Below are positions 17,230 through 25,150 of a stretch of 64,000 nucleotides of DNA, one piece after another. The stretch's first letter is position 1. Each line of letters starts with the position of its first letter. The notes under the pieces are model-generated. The model ran no database searches. It saw only the letters and a list, made by a program, of their open reading frames with translations, and was not told the DNA's origin. The stretch covers positions 1 through 64,000 of the forward strand of contig NZ_BKAG01000038.1 of NCBI RefSeq assembly GCF_007992435.1, read 5' to 3'. The position numbers and the translations under genes are program-made. This DNA is from Prosthecobacter gellanilyticus. Lineage in GTDB: Bacteria; Verrucomicrobiota; Verrucomicrobiia; Verrucomicrobiales; Verrucomicrobiaceae.

Positions 17230-19676
17230 GCAGCAGGAGGTTCGGAGGCTGCTGGGGGAGGCGTCTTCGGCTTCAAGAAACCAATCTCCATGATCTCCAG
17301 TTGATGCCGCTCCATCAGCGCGATGAGACCCGCAGCGTTCATGGCGCCGGACAGAGGCCTGCCAAAGGATTCCGGATCGTTGCCAAGCTGGGCACCTTCA
17401 TCACCCTCAGGCATCTGAGGATCCGGCACGCTCATCGTCAGCAGCTCGCCCGTGGAGTTGTCCAGAATCCCGCGTAGAGTGCCAGGAACAAGTCCTGCCT
17501 GCACATCATCCCAGCACATGATGAGCCTTCCGCTGGGAATCCCTGCCCTGAAATCTTCCACTCGGCCCACGACAACACGCGGCTCCGGGCAGTTGGCCAC
17601 GTCCACGCTAAGCTGGATCTTCGGCTTGAGCTGCACATACGCCTCCAGCGTCTGGTGGATGGCACTGTCTTTCGGTGCCAGACAAAGCAGCGTGTCTCCC
17701 GGCTGTGCCCACTCCGCCTCCACCAGCCTAACGGCATTTGCCGTGGCAATCGCGGATGCATGCGTCAGCGAGGTGCGCTCGGCACGCGCCGTGATCGCCT
17801 TGTGGCGCATGTCCAGCCACTGGTGGTGCACGGCCGTGGTGGTCGCCTCACGGGCGCTCAGCGGCTTGCCGAAATGCACATGCACAGGGTAGCGCACCGT
17901 TTTCGGCAGCTTCTTGAAACAGTTCCCGCCTTCATGGGAAAACACAGAGCCGTAAAGCCCCTCCAGATACACCGGCAGCACCACCGCATCTCCCTGGCGT
18001 GCCATCAGCTCAAAGCCTTTGCGCAGGTCATTGAACATGCCGTGGCGCGTGATCTGCCCTTCCGGGAAGAGACACACCACGCGGCCTTCCTTCAAAGCCG
18101 CGCCCACGGCGCGGATCGCGTCCTTCGCCCGCGTGGCGGAGATGGGCACCGTGCCCACGATCTTCAGGAACCACGTGACATAACGAATATTGTAGAGCTG
18201 GTCCCACATCACAAAGTGCACCGGCCTCTGGCTCGCCGCACCGATGATGAAGGCATCCATGTAGCTCACATGGTTGGAGAGCATCAGCACACCGCCCTTT
18301 TCAGGGATGTTCGGGTGGTTCACACCGCGCACCTTGTACATCGATCGGACGATGGCCAGCGCGATGAAGCGCAACAAATAGTGTGGCAAAAGCCTCACCG
18401 TGTACACCGCCGCGATCAGCATGAGCACACCCAGCACCCAGAACTGCCCGCGGAAGCCCAGGCCCAGCATCTTCAGCCCCACCAGCACCAGCACGCCCAG
18501 CACGCCCGCGATGCTGTCCAGCAAGTTCATGGAGGACAGCACCATGCCGCGCTTCTCTGGATGCGCACGGTCCTGGATGAAGGTCTGGATCGGCACCATG
18601 TAGCAGCCACCGAGGAATCCCACGCCCAGCAGCGCCCATTCAAAGGCCTTGCTCTGCACCGGCTCCAGCCCTGACCACAGCAGCGCCAGCGCCAGCCCCA
18701 GCGCCCCGAGAGGGATCACGCCGAGCTGGATGCCGCGCCGGTTGATCCAGGCCACAAAGATGCTGCCGGCCACCGTGCCCAGGCCCACCATCAGCGTCAT
18801 GTGAGAGGAGGCGCTGGCCGCACCGCCCGCAGCGGAGTCCGGATGCAGCACCATGCCGATGTCCACAAACATGGCCGCCACCATGCTGGCCACGAACCAG
18901 TAGGTCGAATTCCCCACAAAGGCCCGGCGCATTGGCAGGTCGGAGAGGCACTCGCGCAGGTTCTTGAAATGCTCCCACCACAGCTCCTTGCGAAAAGGCA
19001 GCCCCGGATGCCTCGGCGTCTCCTGGATGAAAAATCCACCAATCATCGCCAGCACGCCCACACCAAAGAGAATCCAGATCGGTGTCGCTGCCGCGTTCCA
19101 TGGATCGCCGGACTGCTCAAAGTGCACATCAAACCACACCCCGCCGATGCCAAGTCCCGCAAGAATCCCGACCATCGCCACCATCTGCAGCCAGCCGGAG
19201 ACTGATCCCAGCCTTCGTGACCCCGCCAGTTCCTTCAGGATGCCCATCTTCGCCGGGCTGAAAAATGTCGCCTGAGTCGCCAGCAGAAAGAAGGTGCCCA
19301 GCGCCAGCAGGATGCTCGTGGTCCCCCACGCCGCCTCAAAGCAGGCCCCGGCCATCAGCAGAATGATCGCCTGGGCGATGAGCATCACCACCAGCACGCT
19401 GCGCTTGGAGTAGCGGTCGGAAAACCATCCCGCCACCGGCGCAAAGATCACAAAGGGCAGAAGGATCATCGCCCCCAGCCACGCGCCGATGTCCTGTCCC
19501 AGCGCCCCGGCGGCCACCTTCGGCGCCAGCCCCACCAGCATCATCTTCAGGATGTTGTCGTTAAAGGCATTCAGCGCGGAGACCGCCAGCACCAGCACCA
19601 GGGAGAGCTTGTTCCTCCCGGGAAGGGAATGCAGCTGGTTAAGATCGGCGGAGTCAGCAGGGGCAGGGGAGGGCAT
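17226..19676 (-). CDS. MFS transporter fused to a PlsC-type acyltransferase (LplT-Aas-like)
   Basis: 816 aa. Residues 20-~430 form a 12-segment major facilitator domain like LplT, the lysophospholipid flippase; SDRYSKR near 86 is the MFS loop motif. Residues ~445-640 are a PlsC acyltransferase with the catalytic NHVSYMD (H469...D474) and FPEGQITRHG. This is the order found in fused lplT-aas proteins that re-acylate lysophospholipids at the inner membrane. Such fusions usually continue into an acyl-ACP synthetase (AMP-binding) domain of ~500 residues; here only ~170 residues of unrecognised sequence remain, with no AMP-binding signature seen. The acyl donor would then have to come from elsewhere. 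Coupled to the hydrolase gene downstream. Confidence 0.85.
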   Translation of the reverse strand: MPSPAPADSADLNQLHSLPGRNKLSLVLVLAVSALNAFNDNILKMMLVGLAPKVAAGALGQDIGAWLGAMILLPFVIFAPVAGWFSDRYSKRSVLVVMLIAQAIILLMAGACFEAAWGTTSILLALGTFFLLATQATFFSPAKMGILKELAGSRRLGSVSGWLQMVAMVGILAGLGIGGVWFDVHFEQSGDPWNAAATPIWILFGVGVLAMIGGFFIQETPRHPGLPFRKELWWEHFKNLRECLSDLPMRRAFVGNSTYWFVASMVAAMFVDIGMVLHPDSAAGGAASASSHMTLMVGLGTVAGSIFVAWINRRGIQLGVIPLGALGLALALLWSGLEPVQSKAFEWALLGVGFLGGCYMVPIQTFIQDRAHPEKRGMVLSSMNLLDSIAGVLGVLVLVGLKMLGLGFRGQFWVLGVLMLIAAVYTVRLLPHYLLRFIALAIVRSMYKVRGVNHPNIPEKGGVLMLSNHVSYMDAFIIGAASQRPVHFVMWDQLYNIRYVTWFLKIVGTVPISATRAKDAIRAVGAALKEGRVVCLFPEGQITRHGMFNDLRKGFELMARQGDAVVLPVYLEGLYGSVFSHEGGNCFKKLPKTVRYPVHVHFGKPLSAREATTTAVHHQWLDMRHKAITARAERTSLTHASAIATANAVRLVEAEWAQPGDTLLCLAPKDSAIHQTLEAYVQLKPKIQLSVDVANCPEPRVVVGRVEDFRAGIPSGRLIMCWDDVQAGLVPGTLRGILDNSTGELLTMSVPDPQMPEGDEGAQLGNDPESFGRPLSGAMNAAGLIALMERHQLEIMEIGFLKPKTPPPAASEPPAA

Positions 19677-20170
19677 CGTGGCCTATACAGGCAGAGAACC
19701 GCCCACTTTCCAGCCTGGATGGTGAAAACATCTCATGAGCCTGCGGCGATAAGCAAACTGATCGGAGCCTCGAAGAGGCGGCACTCCTCAGCCCAGGGCA
19801 ACGCCCTGGGGACAAATGGAACCATGATGATCCCGCGATGTGAAGGCCTGAAAGGCCGATGCTCGACTCCTCGGATCGTGTCGGCGAATGAGCCCGCGAA
19901 GTCGAGCATCGCACCTCCCGTAGAGGCAGGCGTAAGTATGCCTTCAATGAGGGCGATCAAGCTCTCGGCGCTTTCGAATCAAATCACCGTCCCTCGAGGG
20001 CAAGGCGCGGCGACTGAATGAACGATAGACCGCCAAGCGCCAACGTGCGCGTCTCATCAAAGCCTGGGGTTTCAACCCCAGGGACTCGCCAAAACGCCCC
20101 ACCGAAAAGCGCTGGAAGCGCGTCTCATGCACACGACAGGTGGTGAGATCCACGGATCAACCCCACCCCC
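19677..20170. repeat. 494-bp palindrome-rich intergenic region
   Basis: No gene is supported. Palindromes are CCCAGGGC-AAC-GCCCTGGG at 19792-19810 and CTGGGGTT-TC-AACCCCAG at 20064-20081. A similar element, with the same TTTCAA centre and C/G-rich arms, recurs at 22376-22395, so these belong to a dispersed family. Confidence 0.6.
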
Positions 20171-21196
20171 TCACTCCGGCATCAACTCCTCCACCTTGAT
20201 CCTGAAAAAAGCATCCGTCCGAGACTGCTTCTTGTCTTCTCCCCCGAGGCAATAAACAAACCCCTCATGCACCACCAACGCCACCATGGCCTTATACGGC
20301 AGGGGTGGCGCAGGCCGGTAACGATCTTTGCTCGTGTCGTAGAGCCAGGCCGCGTTCGTGAAACCTTCCGCGTCACTCTTATAACCTCCGGCCAGATAAA
20401 CAAACGGCTTCACGATGGATCCACCCTCCGGCTTCTCTTGATACAGCGCCACCGCGGTCATCCCACGTGCCGCATAGGGCAGAGGGCGCAGCTTCTTCCA
20501 CTCATTCTTCCGCGCATCAAAGGCATGCGCCTCATCCAGATTGACCACCGTCTGCGCCTTCTCATCCCAGGTGCCGCCACCGAAAACATACAGCCGCCCA
20601 AACAGATCCATGCAGTGGCCCGAGGTCACAAAAGGCTTCCCCGGATGTGGAGCCAGCGTCGTCACCGCCATCGTCTCCAGATCCACCGACCAAGTATCCG
20701 TCCCAGCCTTCGCGATCTGCATGGTGTCAGGAGCACCCCCCGAAAAAACCATCGTCCTGCCATGCACACCACCCGCGCACAGCACCGCATTCGCGGGCAT
20801 TTCCACTTGGCGTGCGGTGAACTTTCCATCCTTCAAAGTTCGCACGCTCGGCTGCATGCCTTCAGCATTGATGCCTCCACCGAAGACAAGCGCGGATTCC
20901 TTCGTCGGCTCATTCTGAACACCTGACACCGTGTAGGCCACCGGCCTGTCCAGATCTTTCCACGTCTCCCACTTCATCGTCGCAGGATCAAGCGCGCGCA
21001 CCTTGTCCAGCCAGCGCTTCGTGCCATCCTTCCAGTTAGTCCCGCCAGCGATGATCACACGCCCTTGGTGGGATTCTACCACACTCCCGCCGACCGGCTC
21101 GGGCAGCGGAGGCAGCTTTTCCCATCCAGCAGCTTGGCTAGTGCCCGCTGCCAGCAGCAGGAGGCAGCTTGTCGTCAGGATCAGTCGCGCGTTCAT
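20171..21196 (-). CDS. Secreted Kelch-repeat beta-propeller protein
   Basis: 341 aa with a signal peptide (MNARLILTTSCLLLLAAGTSQA). Repeated blade motifs of the type GG...W.....V...D..T..W (for example IIAGGTNWKDGTKRW and YVFGGGTWDEKAQT) indicate a six-bladed Kelch propeller similar to N-acetylneuraminate epimerase (NanM) and galactose-oxidase-like proteins. The start is set at the signal peptide. The gene overlaps the 3' end of the upstream ATC-hydrolase-like gene by 59 bp, suggesting co-transcription. A sialic acid epimerase role is possible but not shown. Confidence 0.75.
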   Translation of the reverse strand: MNARLILTTSCLLLLAAGTSQAAGWEKLPPLPEPVGGSVVESHQGRVIIAGGTNWKDGTKRWLDKVRALDPATMKWETWKDLDRPVAYTVSGVQNEPTKESALVFGGGINAEGMQPSVRTLKDGKFTARQVEMPANAVLCAGGVHGRTMVFSGGAPDTMQIAKAGTDTWSVDLETMAVTTLAPHPGKPFVTSGHCMDLFGRLYVFGGGTWDEKAQTVVNLDEAHAFDARKNEWKKLRPLPYAARGMTAVALYQEKPEGGSIVKPFVYLAGGYKSDAEGFTNAAWLYDTSKDRYRPAPPLPYKAMVALVVHEGFVYCLGGEDKKQSRTDAFFRIKVEELMPE

Positions 21197-21713
21197 AAGA
21201 GTCGAGATGAGTATCAGCGGTTTGCCAGTCCGGATGCAAGCGCACATCTGCCTCGCCGGAGAGTTCTCCAGGAACGCTCGCGGGCGAGAGATCGTCCACG
21301 CGCTTCATCTCCCACCAGCACTGGCCGCAGTGGTTGTGCTCATGATTCACCACAAAGCCCGCCTTCTTCATCAGCGGCCCGATCCAGCCCAGGCAGTGGT
21401 CACAGTAGTCCGGATACTGCTGCAGACCATTGTGAATCAAAAAGCCTTTCGAAGGGCAGTGATGCATGTCGATGCGGAAGGCATCCTCGCGCGCCGTCAC
21501 ATCCCAGACACCGCCTTCCTCACCCAGCGTGTGGTCCCAGTATTCCTCCATGCCGGCAAAGCCCTTGCCGATGATCAGCTCGTTCGCATGGATCTGCGCA
21601 TCCTCATGGATCGCCTCATGCCAGTAGCGCCGCACTAGCCCATGGCCGCCACGTTCTTGCAGCCATTGAAAGGTCCATTCGTAGTGCCCGCAGAAATCGT
21701 AGATGCCGATCAT
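21138..21713 (-). CDS. Cys-rich ATC-hydrolase-like protein (paralogue 2)
   Basis: 191 aa, no signal peptide. The core ...HHCPSKGFL...CDHCLGW...NHCGQCWWEM follows the Cys pattern of the L-2-amino-thiazoline-4-carboxylate hydrolase-like family (PF14196), with CP, then C-x-x-C, then a final C-x-x-C. The start overlaps the stop of paralogue 1 (ATGA at 21710-21713), so the pair is coupled. The last ~20 residues are read through the start region of the Kelch gene. Cys clustering may mean a metal site. The biochemical role is unverified in this phylum. Confidence 0.6.
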   Translation of the reverse strand: MIGIYDFCGHYEWTFQWLQERGGHGLVRRYWHEAIHEDAQIHANELIIGKGFAGMEEYWDHTLGEEGGVWDVTAREDAFRIDMHHCPSKGFLIHNGLQQYPDYCDHCLGWIGPLMKKAGFVVNHEHNHCGQCWWEMKRVDDLSPASVPGELSGEADVRLHPDWQTADTHLDSYERATDPDDKLPPAAGSGH

Positions 21714-22225
21714 GATGCTGTGGCGATGTCCTCCAGACGCTGAGGTTGATCAAAGTGGCCCGTCTTCGCAAAGCGCTGCTCGCACGAGCCATTGCCACCA
21801 CGAATGCGCGTCTCCACACCCGCACCTTCGCCCATGGCCGAACTCACAAATGAACAATGCTGGCAGAAGCACGGCAGGATCTCGCGCCCATGCTCGCGCA
21901 GATATCGAATAGCCGGACACCTCCACACCTCCAGCACCACCTCATTCGCATGTTCCGTGACCACGACTTCAGCCTCTGGCTCCGCCGCAAAGAAAGCCTT
22001 CCAATGCGCCGCCACCGCCGGAAGCCCGCCCTCGCGCCAGCGCTGGGTCACAGGTGCGTAGTAGCCACGCCCAAGTTCCGTCCAATAGCGCTTCAACCCC
22101 TCATTCCCGAACTCCTTCTCGATGAACCGGAACGTCGCATTCACCGCCGTGTAAAAATCCGCCGCGCCGACAGGTTTCGTGTCGGTATAGGGGAGCGGGC
22201 TTGGGGGGCTGGCCGTCTCAGGCAT
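21710..22225 (-). CDS. Cys-rich ATC-hydrolase-like protein (paralogue 1)
   Basis: 171 aa. The YWTELGRGYYAP segment parallels the RRYWHEAIHEDA segment of the next gene, and WRCPAIRYL...CFCQHC...GGNGSCEQRF carries the family Cys pattern (CP / C-x-C-x-x-C / G-x-C-x-x-R-F), so the two genes are divergent paralogues. The ATG at 22225 was preferred to an upstream in-frame start because the added stretch lies in repeat-bearing intergenic DNA. Both proteins look cytoplasmic. Assignment to PF14196 rests on motif spacing only. Confidence 0.6.
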   Translation of the reverse strand: MPETASPPSPLPYTDTKPVGAADFYTAVNATFRFIEKEFGNEGLKRYWTELGRGYYAPVTQRWREGGLPAVAAHWKAFFAAEPEAEVVVTEHANEVVLEVWRCPAIRYLREHGREILPCFCQHCSFVSSAMGEGAGVETRIRGGNGSCEQRFAKTGHFDQPQRLEDIATAS

Positions 22226-22588
22226 GGTCCCAAGTGTGCGGGTCCGCGCCCCACATGACAAGCATGGACCCCCTGGTTCCAAAAACAGGCCAGAACCTCT
22301 CCGGGCCTGGAAAAACACATTGATTCGTCATGCCCTGCCAGCGGTCTCCAGCCTCGGAGAGGCGAAAGGAAATAGCCCCGGGTTTCAACCCGGGGAAACC
22401 GCACGTCCGCACCCTGGGTTGATCCCGAGTCCCGGAAGGGACGAAAGAGGCTTCCAATCGCCATCGGATGGCCGACTTCGCATCGGGCTTCGATCACCCA
22501 CCAGTCACAAACAGACCGCATTGCCTGCGTCTGAAACCATCTGTGCCCTCTGCGTTATCTGCGGTTAAAAAAATCCAGGTTCTTCGGC
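22226..22588. repeat. 363-bp intergenic region with palindrome and 28-bp repeat
   Basis: No gene seen. CCCCGGGTT-TC-AACCCGGGG at 22376-22395 is a perfect palindrome. The 28-bp dispersed repeat (inverse copy of 5659-5686) sits at 22543-22570, just past the 3' end of the PL14-like gene. Confidence 0.6.
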
Positions 22589-23398
22589 CTACTGGCTCTT
22601 CGCCTTCACCACCTTGAAATCCGAAAACTCCGTATAACACGGCTTCGTCGGCGCCCAGGTGCTGTCATTGCCACCGTGGAAGGTTTCAAAATACAAACTG
22701 TCCACATTAAAGGTCTCCGCGCTGCGCCACTCCATGTCCTTGCGCTCCACCACCTGTCTCTCACCCTGGCCCGGCAGCGTGATCCACACTCGCAGAATGC
22801 CATCGCGCTGACCGCCCGTGTTCATCACCACCGCCAGCCGCACGCCAATCGGCTTGCCGGTCGGAAACCGGAAGTCCTCGGGAAATGAAAAACTCTCCCC
22901 ATACTTCTCCGGCTGGTTCTTGTGATACACATAGGCCTCACCACGACCATCCCGCCGCCACATCAGACGTGCGGAGAAACCATTCGCACCATCCGCAGGC
23001 CGGCCACCACTCACATTCTCCGGTCCACCGCACAGGCCCGGCAGCTTGCCACCCTTCACAAAGTCAAAATCTTGGTTAAACCGCAGCGTGTAGCTCAGCT
23101 CCGCCGCGCGATGTTTCCCAATCGGCCAGCGCCAGCCCGCACCACCCTGCTCCGGCCCGATCTGGCCGACCGCGTAGTTCACGCGCAGCCACTTCTGGCC
23201 ATCTTCACGTGCCTTGAGCTGCACATGACCTTCCTTCACCCCGTCCTCAAATTCGCAGCCCGGCCAGTCCTGCTTCCAGCGCTCCACCGTATAGTCTCCA
23301 GGCTCACCCGCGAGGTTCACCGTGATGGGCAGGGGCAGGTCAGCCGCATGCAGGGACACGGCGAGCAGAAGAGTGCAGAGGCTGGAGAGGTGACGCAT
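22589..23398 (-). CDS. Secreted polysaccharide lyase-like protein (PL14/alginate lyase type)
   Basis: 269 aa, signal peptide 1-18. The mature chain is a beta-jelly-roll-like sequence with the family-typical stretch LSYTLRFNQDFDFVKGGKLPGL, then ARLMWRRDGRGEAYVY and a C-terminal DSLYFETFHGGND. These match the PL14-like polysaccharide lyase group acting on uronic acid polymers. The gene follows the sulfatase at 23453-24883 with a 54-bp gap in the same direction, which fits joint degradation of a sulfated uronate-containing polysaccharide. Catalytic residues were not mapped. Confidence 0.65.
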   Translation of the reverse strand: MRHLSSLCTLLLAVSLHAADLPLPITVNLAGEPGDYTVERWKQDWPGCEFEDGVKEGHVQLKAREDGQKWLRVNYAVGQIGPEQGGAGWRWPIGKHRAAELSYTLRFNQDFDFVKGGKLPGLCGGPENVSGGRPADGANGFSARLMWRRDGRGEAYVYHKNQPEKYGESFSFPEDFRFPTGKPIGVRLAVVMNTGGQRDGILRVWITLPGQGERQVVERKDMEWRSAETFNVDSLYFETFHGGNDSTWAPTKPCYTEFSDFKVVKAKSQ

Positions 23399-23452
23399 GA
23401 GGTTAGGCGGCGGCAGTCTGGAGTCGGCAGCGCCGCCTGTCCTCTATGAATG

Positions 23453-24883
23453 TCACTGCTTTTTCTTCTTCTTTGCCTTGTCCTTGCCATTGCCCTGCCC
23501 GTTGGCGGCCTTGGGCTTGGTCGCACCTTCGTTCTTCACCACATCTTCCGGCTCCGGAATGCGTCCCTGGTCGTCACTGTCCTCGATCCATTTGTCCAGC
23601 ACACCACGCAGGCGCTCCAGCGTCTGCTGATGATCCGGTGATTTCGCCAGATTGTGGATTTGATGCGGATCCTTCTCCATGTCGTAGAGCTCCTCTTCCG
23701 GCATGTTCGGCGCGGCCAGCACCGCCTGCTCCGGCGTCAGCTTGTCCTGCGCCGCCAGCTCCTTGATCAGGTTCCACACCGGATACTGCTTTTCCTTGTA
23801 TTCGTTAGGCTGAAGGAAGGGCCGCTCAGGCGTGAAGTTGTGAATGTAGCGATACTTCGCATCCCGCACCGTGCGCAGCCGGAACACCGTCTCATCACAG
23901 CGATCCCGTGCCCCAAAGGTATACTCACGCGGAGCCTCCGCATCCGCTCCCAGAAACACCTGCCCCTGCATCCCTGCGGGCTTCGGAATGCCCGCAAAAT
24001 TCAAGGACGTTGCCGTGAGGTCGATCGACATCAGCAACCGGTCACTCACCGTGCCAGCCGCGTATCCCTTCGGCGCTGGCAAGCCCGAAGGCCATTGCAG
24101 GATGAACGGCACATTCAGACCTTCCTCATAACAAAACTGCTTCGCGCGCACGTGCGCCGCGCCATTGTCACCCACAAAGCAGATCACCGTGTTCTCCAGC
24201 AACCCGTCATTCTTCAGCAGTTCCAGCACCTTGCCGATCTTCCGGTCCAGCTCCGTCGCCGCATCCAGATACTGCGCCCAGTCCTTCCGCGTGATCTCAT
24301 GATCCGGATAGTAAGGCGGGATCTCCACCTTCGCCGGATCCGCATGCGGTGGTGCATGGAAGGTGCGATGAGTCTCCTGGAAATTCAGCTGCGCATAAAA
24401 CGGCTGATGAGCCTTCAGATCATCCCAGTTGTCCGAATCAAACGGCTTCTCCGGTGGCACAAAGTTCCAGTCCGTCTTGCCTGCTCCTTTGAGCCCGGAG
24501 GCGGCAGGCAGCGCCTTCACATTTGCCGTGAAGTAACCCGCATCCCGCATGCGCTCGCTGATTACCCGCACATCCTTCGGCAGCGTGTAGCCATCATCCC
24601 GATGACTCCTGTGATTATGCGCGCCGATCGTCGTCTGATACATCCCCGTGTTAAAAGCCGATCTGCTCGGCGAGCACACCGGTGCCGTCGTGTAGTAGCG
24701 ATTAAACCGCATCCCCTTCGCCGCCATCTCATCCAGCACCGGCGTGGAAACCTCCTTCGCCCCATAGCATCCCAGATGCGGCCCAAAATCCTCCGCAATC
24801 AGCCAAAGCACATTCGGACGCGCGGTCTCCGCCAGCGCCGGCAGTGCAAAACAAAACAAAGCCAAAAATTGAATCAATTTCAT
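23453..24883 (-). CDS. Secreted sulfatase (formylglycine-dependent)
   Basis: 476 aa, signal peptide MKLIQFLALFCFALPALA. The first metal site is IAEDFG (E31, D32), a variant of the usual DD. CSPSR at 70-74 is the formylglycine motif. TGMYQTTIGAHNHRSH is typical of the heparan N-sulfatase/iduronate-sulfatase-like branch. The chain ends in a very basic tail (KDKAKKKKKQ), perhaps for binding polyanions. The start at 24883 opens the signal peptide. Upstream member of a unit with the PL14-like lyase. Confidence 0.9.
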   Translation of the reverse strand: MKLIQFLALFCFALPALAETARPNVLWLIAEDFGPHLGCYGAKEVSTPVLDEMAAKGMRFNRYYTTAPVCSPSRSAFNTGMYQTTIGAHNHRSHRDDGYTLPKDVRVISERMRDAGYFTANVKALPAASGLKGAGKTDWNFVPPEKPFDSDNWDDLKAHQPFYAQLNFQETHRTFHAPPHADPAKVEIPPYYPDHEITRKDWAQYLDAATELDRKIGKVLELLKNDGLLENTVICFVGDNGAAHVRAKQFCYEEGLNVPFILQWPSGLPAPKGYAAGTVSDRLLMSIDLTATSLNFAGIPKPAGMQGQVFLGADAEAPREYTFGARDRCDETVFRLRTVRDAKYRYIHNFTPERPFLQPNEYKEKQYPVWNLIKELAAQDKLTPEQAVLAAPNMPEEELYDMEKDPHQIHNLAKSPDHQQTLERLRGVLDKWIEDSDDQGRIPEPEDVVKNEGATKPKAANGQGNGKDKAKKKKKQ

Positions 24884-24969
24884 ACCCTCAAACCATGCCA
24901 GAGCCCTCCCCCTTCTGGCAAGCTCCCTCAATCACGAAGTCGCGGAGCGTCCCGGAGTGCGGTGGCAGA

Positions 24970-24991
24970 GATGCACGGGCCACCGTGCATC
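24970..24991. repeat. Hairpin upstream of the second sulfatase
   Basis: GATGCACGG (24970-24978) pairs perfectly with CCGTGCATC (24983-24991). It is part of a dispersed GC-rich repeat in the 24935-25000 region. Confidence 0.5.
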
Positions 24992-25067
24992 GTCGACACC
25001 GCTATGTACGCTCTCAGCATCTACACCCCACCCAACATTCTCCGCGCATGAACAACTTCCGACCGTA

Positions 25068-25089
25068 CCACCCCATTCCAATGGGGTGG
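25068..25089. repeat. Perfect 10-bp-arm palindrome
   Basis: CCACCCCATT (25068-25077) and AATGGGGTGG (25080-25089) are perfect complements with a 2-nt centre. It lies 62 bp beyond the end of the amidohydrolase gene and may form its transcript 3' end, although no T-run follows. Confidence 0.55.
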
Positions 25090-25150
25090 AGGGAGTCTAA
25101 TGGAAATTGAATCCACGCTTAATCTGTCACCAGACGCCTGAATCCCACCC

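Noticed and set aside
19677-20170. Possible tRNA or small RNA genes in the palindrome-rich gap
   Set aside because: No cloverleaf or CCA-like end could be drawn; the palindromes belong to dispersed repeats.
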